Positions 26,344-34,116 of a stretch of 64,000 nucleotides of DNA are shown here, piece after piece. The notes beneath the pieces are model-generated. The model had not been told where the DNA came from and did no database searches. It was given only the letters and a program-made list of their open reading frames with translations. Numbering within the stretch: position 1 is the stretch's first letter; the number at the start of each line of letters is the position of its first letter. The translations under genes and the position numbers were made by a program. Where the stretch lies: positions 1 through 64,000 of the forward strand of contig CAYVHO010000008.1 of assembly GCA_964451325.1 (NCBI GenBank), read 5' to 3'. This stretch comes from JAADHI01 sp964451325. GTDB taxonomy: Bacteria; Nitrospirota; Nitrospiria; SBBL01; JAADHI01.

Positions 26344-27070
26344 AGATGTTTGTGCCTGTGCTCAGGGGCCGAAGGTTGATAAGGTGAAGCCTTTTTTTGA
26401 CAAAACGTCTTTGTGTCCGCGCGAACATTTCTGACCAGGTTTGTCTGACATCTTTGTCAAAGAGCACGTCAACATCGGCCAAAAGCACATGCCAGTCCCC
26501 TCGTCTTTGTTCGGCCTCCAGTTGTCCCGGTGACCAGCCCGCATATCCCGCATAAAGCCGATGCCCTTTTGATTGTGTCTCATCTTGTAGTACCCGTGCA
26601 AAAACACGGGCTTTTCGTGTGACATAAACATCTTCAAAAACGGGCTCCATGTCTTGCGGTGCTTGTTGGGTCCGAAAAAGCAAGGTGAGGGTTTCGTCTC
26701 TTAAAACAGGGCCGCCCGCAAAAATCGGCTCAACAGGGACCGCCCACTCAACAGAGGGCAAAAGGTCGGGTAGGACTTGCTCGGTGGGGTGATTGATGAT
26801 CAGTCCGCTTGAGCCCCCTGCATCATGATGTAACATCAAGATAACCGTTTTGCTAAAATGCGCGTCCATTATTTTGCGGTCGGCAACCAGGAACACCCCG
26901 CTCCGAATCTTGACTTTATCGGAAGATTCAGAAAATAACCGGGAAACAGTGCTTTTTTTATCCGGCGCGGCTGCATCTGATAAAACGGGGGAAAATAATA
27001 AAAAGCCGAAGACAAAACGAGCGCAGAGGGAGAAAAAAATGGGGAGGCTACTCGTCATCCGGCTTCGCAT
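26330..27070 (-). CDS. YqgE/AlgH (UPF0301) protein with a signal peptide
   Basis: A 246-residue protein. The family core is clear: SGVFLVADRKIMD, GGSSGLIINHPTE, FAGGPVLRDETL and a YAGYAGWSPGQLE segment. Unlike the roughly 190-residue cytosolic AlgH of other bacteria, it has an extra N-terminus of about 50 residues with a hydrophobic stretch (about 9-30) and an Ala-rich cleavage region (SDAAA), so it may be exported. The start is the ATG at 27070 or 27058, both overlapping the upstream cytochrome gene. Convergent with the gene at 25702, whose end it overlaps. Confidence 0.82.
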   Translation of the reverse strand: MRSRMTSSLPIFFSLCARFVFGFLLFSPVLSDAAAPDKKSTVSRLFSESSDKVKIRSGVFLVADRKIMDAHFSKTVILMLHHDAGGSSGLIINHPTEQVLPDLLPSVEWAVPVEPIFAGGPVLRDETLTLLFRTQQAPQDMEPVFEDVYVTRKARVFARVLQDETQSKGHRLYAGYAGWSPGQLEAEQRRGDWHVLLADVDVLFDKDVRQTWSEMFARTQRRFVKKRLHLINLRPLSTGTNISKKD

Positions 27071-27446
27071 TTTCGGAAAGATAGGCGATCATCTTTTCTC
27101 GTTCTTCTGCAGTGGGGATAATCCAAGTCCGACCTGTAAAATCGGCCCGTTTTTTTTCTTCTAAGGCCGTCAGCATCTTTGCAACCACTGCGGGCCATTC
27201 CCCCGCAGTGTGTGCTGTAGGTGTCGGCACATCATGGCATTGTACGCAGACCCTTATAATGAGATGTGTCCGGGTATCGTTGACATCCAAAAACTCGGAA
27301 CGATAAGACTCGGGTTCAACAAGCTGCTGAGTGAAAGACAAGTCTTTTTTGCCGACCCCTCGCTCTTCAACCCAAAAATCGATCAGCTGAAAGAGGCCTA
27401 AACCGGCAAGCGTAAAACAAATCAAGATAATAATATTTTTAAACAT
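27048..27446 (-). CDS. Membrane-anchored monohaem cytochrome
   Basis: A 132-residue protein with one N-terminal transmembrane helix (about 4-22) and a periplasmic part carrying CVQCH at about residues 69-73. WPAVVAKMLTALEEKK and a C-terminal W-I-IPTAEEREKMIAYL resemble the tail of photosynthetic-type or quinohaem-like small cytochromes. The axial sixth ligand may be Met in VAKM. Electron carrier of unknown partner. Its 3' end overlaps the exported YqgE gene by 23 bases. Confidence 0.75.
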   Translation of the reverse strand: MFKNIIILICFTLAGLGLFQLIDFWVEERGVGKKDLSFTQQLVEPESYRSEFLDVNDTRTHLIIRVCVQCHDVPTPTAHTAGEWPAVVAKMLTALEEKKRADFTGRTWIIPTAEEREKMIAYLSENAKPDDE

Positions 27447-27484
27447 TCGATACAGATTTAGCGTTTTTAGGGATAAAAATTGCT

Positions 27485-27949
27485 TTATTTTTTCATATTT
27501 TTAAGATCGGCTGTTTTGAGCTTTTCGGCGATCTGAGCCCCAAGTTCTCGATTCCAGACACGGCCTACGGCCATTGATTCTTGGGTGATTTCAGGCAACT
27601 TCTGCAAATATTTTTTGCCCACGGTGGTTTTGTAAAACGCAACGATGGTCTTCATTTCTTCTATATTGAAGTGTTTGAGGTAAACCGCAACCATTTTTTT
27701 ATCTAAGCCATCTGATTTGAGTGTTCCAGCCACATCCGTCCAAAATTGCTCTGGAATGTCGGGCATATTTTTTCTTTGGTGTTTGATCAGTTGTGCTGTA
27801 ATTTGTACCCCCATTTTACTCACTCCGGAAACTTCAAGCAACTCATGGGCTACTTTTTCTGCCTCCGAGGCTTCGACGAGGATTGGGCTACTCCATACTG
27901 AGATTATAAAAAATAAAGTAGACACGAGCAACATTGAAAATTTCTTCAT
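27485..27949 (-). CDS. DUF2059 family exported protein
   Basis: A 154-residue protein with a signal peptide (1-26, ILVEA) and a helical domain including AHELLEVSGVSKMGVQ, then a C-terminal MKTIVAFYKTTVGKKYLQKLPEI. The phrase F-Y-x-T-x-x-G-K-K is the DUF2059 signature. Probably periplasmic, function unknown. 38 bases upstream of the cytochrome gene on the same strand. Confidence 0.82.
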   Translation of the reverse strand: MKKFSMLLVSTLFFIISVWSSPILVEASEAEKVAHELLEVSGVSKMGVQITAQLIKHQRKNMPDIPEQFWTDVAGTLKSDGLDKKMVAVYLKHFNIEEMKTIVAFYKTTVGKKYLQKLPEITQESMAVGRVWNRELGAQIAEKLKTADLKNMKK

Positions 27950-28071
27950 TTCGTACTCCTATTCATTTTTCAAGACACATTTCCGATGCACATCATACGG
28001 AAAAGGCAAAAACAAGGCAAGACAGCCGGCTTCTTTCAGCATCAAGGGTTTATTTTAATCAATAAAGGGAC

Positions 28072-28106
28072 AAAAAAAGCGGTCTGCTCAAGCAGACCGC
28101 TTTTTT
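28072..28106. terminator. Bidirectional intrinsic terminator
   Basis: AAAAAAAGCGGTCTGCT and its complement flank a short CA centre, giving a long perfect hairpin with A/T tracts on both sides. It can end transcription of the His-tailed protein gene on the minus strand. Confidence 0.9.
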
Positions 28107-28140
28107 AAGAAATACGATTCAGTCAGGTCTACAATCAGTG

Positions 28141-28692
28141 CTAATGACCGTGATCATGATCGTGTCTATGCTTATGCCCGTGATCGTGGTCACTGTGGTC
28201 GTGACTGTGATTGTGATCATGTCCTTCGTGAGAGTGACCATGAATTTCAGGAATATCGTGAAAGGGATCGTAGGTTGTATCTTTGCCTTTTCCTGCGGTG
28301 ACTTCGATGCGAATGACAGACTTCACATTTGAACACTCGTCATCGCCCTGAGGAATGGCGAGTCGGACCGGGCCTCCTTTTGATTCTGGCAAGGGTTGAC
28401 CATCACGTTTGTAAATCAGAATGGCCCGATCAAGAATCTCTTCAAGTCCGACGCTGGCGGCAAATTTTCCATCCTGGGAATGAAAGGTCACATGATCAGA
28501 GTTCGGGTGGGGAATGGCGGCGTTCAGCAGGGCTTTGACTTGAACCCCCGATCCGGCCATGCCAGCAACATGTCGGCTCACATCTTCAATTTGATATTCA
28601 GCCGGAATGCTTGCAAGTGATTCATAGCCCCATTTGATCGATTTTTGAACCGCGCCATCGACTTCTAATGTAAAATCTGATTTGCCTGCCAT
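28141..28692 (-). CDS. Molybdopterin-fold domain protein with His-rich tail
   Basis: A 183-residue protein. Residues 1-143 match the oxidoreductase molybdopterin-binding fold of the sulfite-oxidase family (LEVDGAV, GVQVKALLNAA, GGPVRLAIPQGDD, NVKSVIRIEV), but the Cys that ligates molybdenum in that family is absent: the corresponding stretch is DVSRHVAGMAGSG. The last 39 residues are about 17 His mixed with Asp, Gly and Ser, a metal-binding tail. There is no signal peptide, so it is likely cytosolic. GGAGGG precedes the ATG. It may store, sense or deliver a metal; enzymatic activity is doubtful. Confidence 0.75.
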   Translation of the reverse strand: MAGKSDFTLEVDGAVQKSIKWGYESLASIPAEYQIEDVSRHVAGMAGSGVQVKALLNAAIPHPNSDHVTFHSQDGKFAASVGLEEILDRAILIYKRDGQPLPESKGGPVRLAIPQGDDECSNVKSVIRIEVTAGKGKDTTYDPFHDIPEIHGHSHEGHDHNHSHDHSDHDHGHKHRHDHDHGH

Positions 28693-28866
28693 GGATTGCC
28701 CTCCAATTCATTTTTTTATATAAAAAAGCAAGATTTAGTCTACCAGAGCCTCTAAAAGAGGTCAAGAAATCGGCCTGCCGCTGATGCGGTGATTTTAAAT
28801 GGTTTAAGCCATGAGATTTCGGTCTGGGTTTCTGCGCGTTTCAAAGTGATATGTTACAATTTTGGG

Positions 28867-28941
28867 ATGAAATTACGCTTTGAAACGCTGTATTCAAAAA
28901 TCGAATGGGACACGCTTCAAACATGTCAAAAAAGAAATTAG
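28867..28941 (+). other. Possible 24-codon leader ORF
   Basis: ATG at 28867 after GGG reads a 24-residue peptide (MKLRFETLYSKIEW...) that overlaps the start of the DsrE-like gene in another frame. It could couple translation of that gene, which lacks an obvious ribosome site of its own. Weak evidence. Confidence 0.2.
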
Positions 28942-29234
28942 GCATACTGCTCTCCACCGCGCCGGAACATCTTAATCTAAGAACCGCACTGGGACTGACT
29001 CAGGCGGCCCTAAAACAAGACATCCTGTGTTATCTCTATCTCGTGGATGAAGGGGTGCAAAATATCAATGAGGCCGAGCTTGAGGCACTGACTCAACAAG
29101 GTTTAAAACTCTTTCTCTGTGCTTACGGTGCGCAGCGGTATCAAATCCCCGTCAGTGACAAGGCGGTCTTTGGTGGATTGGTCGTGCTCTCGGATTTAGT
29201 GAAAGGCTGTGACCGTTTTGTCACACTGAATTAA
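28923..29234 (+). CDS. DsrE/TusD-like sulfur-relay protein
   Basis: A 103-residue DsrE-family protein (GILLSTAPEHLNLRTALGLTQAALKQ). The conserved Cys that carries persulfide in DsrE and TusD is probably the one in LFLCAYGAQRYQI. The ATG at 28923 is preferred; ATG at 28905 is in frame and neither has a clear Shine-Dalgarno. It is followed without a gap by a DsrF-like and then a DsrH-like gene, so the three probably form a hexameric sulfur carrier like TusBCD or DsrEFH, used either in tRNA thiolation or in sulfur metabolism. Confidence 0.75.
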   Translation: MSKKKLGILLSTAPEHLNLRTALGLTQAALKQDILCYLYLVDEGVQNINEAELEALTQQGLKLFLCAYGAQRYQIPVSDKAVFGGLVVLSDLVKGCDRFVTLN

Positions 29235-29582
29235 ATGCATAAAAAAATCGTCGTGCTGATTCAAAGTGATCCCCGCACAAGTCATCGCGCCTGTGAAGGC
29301 ATCCGCATTGCCTTGGGACTGGTCGCAAGTGAACATGAAGTCACTGTTTTGCTGACAAAACAGGCCTTACATGTCTTCGCGCCGGATAAAACAGACTTTG
29401 TCGATGAAGATCGTCTGGAGCACTTTCTGTTGGCGTTTGAACATTTTCCCGGCGTGCTTTTTATGGATGTTGCAAGTCGGAAAACATTCGATTTTTCTCT
29501 GGAAGACGAAGGTGTGGGTTTATTATCACAGTCTGCTTCTACGGAGAAAATCTCAGAAGCAGACTGTTTCTTTACTTTTTGA
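29235..29582 (+). CDS. DsrF/TusC-like sulfur-relay protein
   Basis: A 115-residue protein of the DsrE/F fold (KIVVLIQSDPRTSHRACEGIRIALGL). The ATG follows the previous stop codon directly. The Cys in the first helix is in a different place from that in DsrE; TusC is thought to be structural rather than persulfide-bearing. Part of the putative DsrEFH-type trio. Confidence 0.68.
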   Translation: MHKKIVVLIQSDPRTSHRACEGIRIALGLVASEHEVTVLLTKQALHVFAPDKTDFVDEDRLEHFLLAFEHFPGVLFMDVASRKTFDFSLEDEGVGLLSQSASTEKISEADCFFTF

Positions 29583-29592
29583 GGAAAAGACG

Positions 29593-29856
29593 GTGAACAA
29601 AAAAAAGACCCTCCACATCCTCAAAAACAAAAAGGATCCCATGCCACTTGATTACATCAAACAGATTGAAGACGTTCAAGAAACGCGCATCATCCTTATT
29701 CAAGATGCCATTGAAATGGATCTCTCTGTTTTAAAAACACAACCCTTTGTTTTGGCTGAAGACCTGCGTGTTACCACAAAGACCTCATATCAGAAAATTT
29801 GCTACGAAGAGATGTTGGCGATGATTTTTGAATGTGACGCCGTGGTGAGCTGGTAG
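29593..29856 (+). CDS. DsrH/TusB-like sulfur-relay protein
   Basis: An 87-residue protein (GTG start at 29593, preceded by GAGGAAAAG). It opens KKKTLHILKNKKD, has LIQDAI in the middle and ends ECDAVVSW, like the C-terminal Trp end of DsrH/TusB. The conserved Cys of this family may be the one in KICYEE or FECD. The longest frame here (from 29371) reads through the upstream gene and is not the real start. Confidence 0.68.
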   Translation: MNKKKTLHILKNKKDPMPLDYIKQIEDVQETRIILIQDAIEMDLSVLKTQPFVLAEDLRVTTKTSYQKICYEEMLAMIFECDAVVSW

Positions 29857-29868
29857 AGGTTTTTCAAA

Positions 29869-30819
29869 TCAGGTCTGATTCACAAATAGAATCACACCAT
29901 AAGAAACATAAATAAGCACGAGCAATGCGCCCTCCCAGCGCCTGAGCACAAAACCAGACTTCAAAAAGGGAAAGAGCAACAAGGTGAGCAAAATCATAAC
30001 CGGGAAATCCCGAACAAGCAGTTCTTTTTGAACGATAATGGGCTGAGCCGCTGCACTTGCACCCAGCACACCCAGGGTATTAAAAAGATTGCTGCCCAGT
30101 ACATTTCCAATGGCGATATCGCCATGGTTCCGCATCACGGCGATGATGGAAGTCACCATTTCCGGCAGTGAAGTCCCCACCGCCACAACCGTTAAACCGA
30201 TGACCAACTCGGAAAGCCCCGCCCAACGTGCGATGCCCACTGCACCGTCCACCAGTAAATGTCCTCCACCTGCGAGGCAGGCCAGACCAAAGACCATTTT
30301 GCCCAAATTGCGCGACAGATTGGTATCTCCTCGGACTTCTTCAGAAAATTCGGCCTGGACTTCACTTTTTTCCTTGCGAGACCAATAGTAGAGCAGGCCA
30401 ATATAGACAAAGAGTCCTAGCAGAAAAGTTCCGCCGAACCAGCGCGGAAGTACACCCGTCAGGGCAATGAGGTAGGTCAAACACGTGATGGCAAAAAGCA
30501 GAGGGACTTCAAAGCGTACGAGACGGGCCTGGACCACCAAAGGACGCACCATTGCGGCGATCCCCAAAGCCAAGCCGATATTACTCATATTGCTGCCAAC
30601 AACATTGCCAATGGCAATGTCTGCCTGTCCACCCAGGCTGGCCGACAGGCTCACCGCCATTTCCGGCGCAGAAGTTCCAAAGGAGACAATGGTCAAACCA
30701 ATGACTAAAGCGGAAACACCCAAACGGCGCGCAAGTCGTGAAGCACCCGCCACCATCACATCGGCCCCCCCCGTCAAGAGCAGGAGTCCAATGACCATGT
30801 ACACAATATCTTTCAGCAC
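29869..30819 (-). CDS. Na+/Ca2+ exchanger family protein (YrbG-like)
   Basis: A 316-residue membrane protein with ten transmembrane helices in two halves. The two alpha repeats carry SFGTSAPEMAVSLSAS...GNVVGSNMSN and AVGTSLPEMVTSIIAV...GNVLGSNLFN, the cation-binding GTSxPE and GNxxGSNxxN motifs of CaCA antiporters. It would export Ca2+ against Na+ or H+. Convergent with the sulfur-relay genes, 12 bases apart. Confidence 0.92.
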   Translation of the reverse strand: MLKDIVYMVIGLLLLTGGADVMVAGASRLARRLGVSALVIGLTIVSFGTSAPEMAVSLSASLGGQADIAIGNVVGSNMSNIGLALGIAAMVRPLVVQARLVRFEVPLLFAITCLTYLIALTGVLPRWFGGTFLLGLFVYIGLLYYWSRKEKSEVQAEFSEEVRGDTNLSRNLGKMVFGLACLAGGGHLLVDGAVGIARWAGLSELVIGLTVVAVGTSLPEMVTSIIAVMRNHGDIAIGNVLGSNLFNTLGVLGASAAAQPIIVQKELLVRDFPVMILLTLLLFPFLKSGFVLRRWEGALLVLIYVSYGVILFVNQT

Positions 30820-30864
30820 AGATGGATCACGCTCAGAGGGTGAGACAGGGGGTGGTAAGAGGGC

Positions 30865-31506
30865 CTATTTATGTGCGACAAATGCACCAAACTCTGCGTC
30901 AAGTGTCGAGATAATGCCAAAACCATATGCCTCATTGGGCGGATCTTCCCCATGAAGGCGTCTGTGTTCTTCCAGAATGTTGATGGTTTCAGTCACCCAC
31001 TTACCTGATTTAGGCTGGCCACTGCGAATCACAATCGTCGTGGGTCGAAATATACCCCCCGATTCTTCAGAACCCACGGCTTTGTTACTGCTCCAGGCAT
31101 ATTTTGTGAGTTTGGGGATGCCCAAAATATCGGTCCCCAGTGCGACATAAATGGTTGCGTTGCGTTCTTTGTCTGGATCGTTAGGCACCTTTAACATACG
31201 CCATTTCCAGGTCATAAAGGGGTATTCGTAGGGATTCCACACCATTTTTTTAAAGATCCGATTGGGTTTTCCGTTCGCGTGGAGTAGAAATTCTTCCCCA
31301 TTTTTTTTAATTTCGTAGGCCTCGGAAGGCGCTGGATGTGTATTCTGTGGCTTCCAAACCGGGGGAAGGCCATTGTCTCCTTGTTTGGAAAAATCCTCCA
31401 GTACCAGAGAATCGCTTGGGTTTTTTACCTCATCTGAAAGCACAAATCCGGCTGAAAAAAAGACCAGATAAAATAAAATACTGAGAACAAAAAGAGACCG
31501 TTTCAT
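30865..31506 (-). CDS. DUF3047 exported protein
   Basis: A 213-residue protein with a signal peptide (MKRSLFVLSILFYLVFFSAG, cleaved before DEVKNP). The mature part has the DUF3047 pattern: VLEDFSKQGDNGLPPVWKP, P-F-M-T-W-K-W-R, YVALG, KYAWSSN and a C-terminal FGIISTLDAEF. It is beta-rich and probably periplasmic; function unknown. The start at ATG 31506 has GGAGG about 10 bases upstream. Confidence 0.85.
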   Translation of the reverse strand: MKRSLFVLSILFYLVFFSAGFVLSDEVKNPSDSLVLEDFSKQGDNGLPPVWKPQNTHPAPSEAYEIKKNGEEFLLHANGKPNRIFKKMVWNPYEYPFMTWKWRMLKVPNDPDKERNATIYVALGTDILGIPKLTKYAWSSNKAVGSEESGGIFRPTTIVIRSGQPKSGKWVTETINILEEHRRLHGEDPPNEAYGFGIISTLDAEFGAFVAHK

Positions 31507-31750
31507 AAATCTAAAGACCTCCTGCATGGTAATTTTTCCACGGCAATGCACAAAAACGCACGACTGTGTTCAAAAATCGGTGCCCCATATTAACAGGAAT
31601 GGGGAGCGCTTGCCAACTGAGAGAGAAAACCCAATCGTGGCGATAGAAATTGGGCTGAGAGGGTATGTTTTGGCCTGATTGCAGTGGCTCTGCTCGAAAA
31701 CCTCGGTCGAAAATAATGAACTCGGAGTGACAATCTTTCTGATTTTGACT

Positions 31751-32746
31751 TTAACTTACAGACATCATGCCGATGGAAGAGGGTAAGTGCTCTTGAATTT
31801 CAGCGATTTCACTTTCACCTAAACGAAAATCCATGGCCTTTGCAAAACCATCCACCTGTGCGGCACTGCGTGCACCTACAATCGCGCCTGTGACGGCGGA
31901 TAATCTCAGTGTCCAGGCAATGGCGACTTCGCCGGGAGAGCGACCGTGAGATTTTCCTATCTCACGTAAAATTTCTACAAATGCCAGATTTCGGGACAAA
32001 TAGGGTTCTTTAAATGCGGGATTTACATTGAGTCGCCAGTCGGATGCAGGCAGGGCATCAATGCGTGCACGGGTCATGCGGCCGGATAACATGCCGTTGT
32101 GCATGGGAGAATAGACGATGACCCCTATCCCATTTTTTTCACAAAAAGGGAGAATCTCCGTTTCCACGTCTCGCATCAGTGCTGAATACGGCGGCTGAAG
32201 AGAGGCCAGTGGTGCGATTTTTTGCACGACTTCGAGTTGCTCAACTGAAAAATTGGATACCCCGATGTATCTAATTTTTCCTTCCGAGACAAGGGCGGCG
32301 AGTGTCTGCCAGGCTTCTTCAAGATCATGTGCAGGGCTTCCGGGGGGAAAAGAAGGCCAATGAATCTGACATAAATCCAGAACATCAACTTCTAAACGCC
32401 GAAGGCTGGTTTCGACCTCAGCACGAATGGAATCGGCCTTGAGGGAGTGACCAATATCCTTATGTTCATCCCAAATCATGCCGCACTTGGTCAATATAAG
32501 TGGGCGCTTTGCACTCCCGATGTTTTTTAAGGCTTTGGCAACAATTATTTCAGCATGACCCAAACCATAAACCGGTGCAGTATCAATCCAATTGATTCCA
32601 CATTCAATCGCACGTTCTATGGCTGCAATGGAGGCGTCGTCGTCCTGAGCCCCCCAACCAAAGCTCCAATCTCCACCAATGGCCCAAGTGCCTAAACCAA
32701 TCGATGAAATTTTAAGATCCGTGTTTCCCAAAGTCGCTAAAGTCAC
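31751..32746 (-). CDS. Aldo/keto reductase
   Basis: A 331-residue (beta/alpha)8 NADPH-dependent oxidoreductase. The catalytic tetrad is visible: Asp and Tyr in WIDTAPVYGLGHAE, Lys in LILTKCG and His in QIHWPS. NADPH-binding segments IGVSNFS and the C-terminal GARSAAQV are intact. Substrate not predictable. Transcribed divergently from the YceH gene. Confidence 0.88.
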   Translation of the reverse strand: MTLATLGNTDLKISSIGLGTWAIGGDWSFGWGAQDDDASIAAIERAIECGINWIDTAPVYGLGHAEIIVAKALKNIGSAKRPLILTKCGMIWDEHKDIGHSLKADSIRAEVETSLRRLEVDVLDLCQIHWPSFPPGSPAHDLEEAWQTLAALVSEGKIRYIGVSNFSVEQLEVVQKIAPLASLQPPYSALMRDVETEILPFCEKNGIGVIVYSPMHNGMLSGRMTRARIDALPASDWRLNVNPAFKEPYLSRNLAFVEILREIGKSHGRSPGEVAIAWTLRLSAVTGAIVGARSAAQVDGFAKAMDFRLGESEIAEIQEHLPSSIGMMSVS

Positions 32747-32953
32747 GGCACTCTCCTTTTTCTAGTCAGAAATTAAAAAAATAGCTAAAAAAAGATCATA
32801 CCTTCCTTCGATCAGAGCGTCAATTGAGATAAACATAAGTTTTCTGAAAGGCTTGTGTTTTTAAAGAAAATTATATAAACAAAGCACTCTTAGTTAAAAT
32901 AAGCCGTAATGGAAAGTATCTCAAAAGACCGATCATTAAAGAAAGGCGGGAGA

Positions 32954-33601
32954 ATGGAAATAACCCTGGACGAAGCTGAGATTCGTATATTGGGTGCACT
33001 GATGGAAAAAGAGCTGACAACACCCGATTATTACCCACTGTCCTTAAATGCCCTCAAAAATGCCTGTAACCAAACCACCAATCGCGACCCCTTGGTTTCG
33101 TACAATGACTTAATCATTCACGCGGCCCTCGAAGGTTTGATCGAAAAAGGACTGGTTTGGGATGCCCACTTGGGGCGTGTCGCAAAATATGGCGAAAACA
33201 TCGCCGAAAAATTTAAACTGCTGCCGCGTGAAAGCATCGTACTCGCCCTCCTGCTGCTTCGTGGCGCACAGACCGTCGGAGAGCTGCGTGGTCGCTCAGA
33301 GCGCGTCTATCATTTTGAAAATTTGGAAGCAGTACACGCCGTATTAGATCACCTCAAATCTTTGACTTGGGTTCGCATGCTGCCCAGACAGGCCAGGCGA
33401 AAAGAATCCCGCTACATGCATTTATTTTCAGGAACAAGCGAAAGTAAAACAGAACCCGAAACCACTTCGGTGACAACAAAGACACCCGCTGCTGCTTTGC
33501 AGAAGAATGCTCTCTTGGAACTCAAAGTCGCCCACGATGTTTTACGTGAAGAATTTGAAACCCTCAAACAGAGCTTTCTTGATTTTAAGGCGCAATTTTA
33601 A
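32954..33601 (+). CDS. YceH/DUF480 (UPF0502) protein
   Basis: A 215-residue protein. The family opening LDEAEIRILGALMEKELTTPDYYPLSLNALKNACNQ is exact in style, with NRDPL and later RVYHFENLEAV and LPRQARRKESRYMHLFSG. It folds as two winged-helix domains; the C-terminus has a short coiled coil. I choose ATG 32954 because the family begins there and a purine-rich GGCGGGAG precedes it; an ATG at 32909 would add 15 basic residues. Role unknown. Confidence 0.87.
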   Translation: MEITLDEAEIRILGALMEKELTTPDYYPLSLNALKNACNQTTNRDPLVSYNDLIIHAALEGLIEKGLVWDAHLGRVAKYGENIAEKFKLLPRESIVLALLLLRGAQTVGELRGRSERVYHFENLEAVHAVLDHLKSLTWVRMLPRQARRKESRYMHLFSGTSESKTEPETTSVTTKTPAAALQKNALLELKVAHDVLREEFETLKQSFLDFKAQF

Positions 33602-33709
33602 GCCATCAAAAAACCCGCCGTTTCTTCCTTAATCCTCGTCTTAATAAAGGGGTAAGCCATTGATTTTAAATAAAAAATAAAATATTTTTTATTTTTTACC
33701 CAAAAAAGC

Positions 33710-33736
33710 TAAAGTTTTCTCTCCGTCTTCCGATAA
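33710..33736 (+). promoter_or_regulatory. Sigma-28 (FliA)-type promoter
   Basis: TAAAGTTT at 33710-33717, an 11-base spacer and TCCGATAA at 33729-33736, against the flagellar consensus TAAAGTTT-N11-GCCGATAA: one mismatch. It lies 21 bases before the ATG of a flagellar-rod-like protein. Confidence 0.85.
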
Positions 33737-33757
33737 GAGTTGATAGGAGGACTCTAG

Positions 33758-34102
33758 ATGATTTCAGCAATGAATAGCGCTCAGTCTGGCATCAGCGCTG
33801 GACTGAAACGACAAGAAGTTTCTGCGAACAATGTCGCGAATGTCAGCACGGAAGGGTTTAAGAAGGACACCGTCATCCAAAATGAAGGCAGCACGGGTGG
33901 GGTCGTGGTTCATATTGAAAAAAGCAGCATCCCTGGCCCACAGTTGCCGGAAGCCGACGGAAGCCTGGTTGAAGGCTCAAACGTGGACTTAGCCGAAGAA
34001 GCAGTCAATCAGAGCATCGCCACAACAACATTGGGTGCAAACCTGGCTGCCTTAGAAGCCACACAGCAAGCAGAAAAAAGCATGATTGATCTCTTTGCCT
34101 AA
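33758..34102 (+). CDS. Stand-alone flagellar rod/hook-like protein (FlgC/FlgG-type termini)
   Basis: A 114-residue protein whose N-terminus (SAMNSAQSGISAGLKRQEVSANNVANVSTEGFKKD) is the axial-protein signature of flagellar rod and hook proteins, and whose C-terminus (VDLAEEAVNQSI...LGANLAALEATQQAEKSMIDLFA) is the matching helix of FlgB/FlgC-type proteins. The middle is very short, with a Pro-rich link, so it is smaller than FlgC. No other flagellar gene is in the window. AGGAGG lies before the ATG, and a sigma-28 promoter drives it. Possibly a late accessory axial component. Confidence 0.82.
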   Translation: MISAMNSAQSGISAGLKRQEVSANNVANVSTEGFKKDTVIQNEGSTGGVVVHIEKSSIPGPQLPEADGSLVEGSNVDLAEEAVNQSIATTTLGANLAALEATQQAEKSMIDLFA

Positions 34103-34116
34103 AGAGCTGAAAGCGA

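Noticed and set aside
29371..29856. A 161-residue ORF covering the end of the DsrF-like gene
   Set aside because: Its first half is out of frame with the real DsrF-like gene; only the part from the GTG at 29593 has a ribosome site and a DsrH-like sequence.
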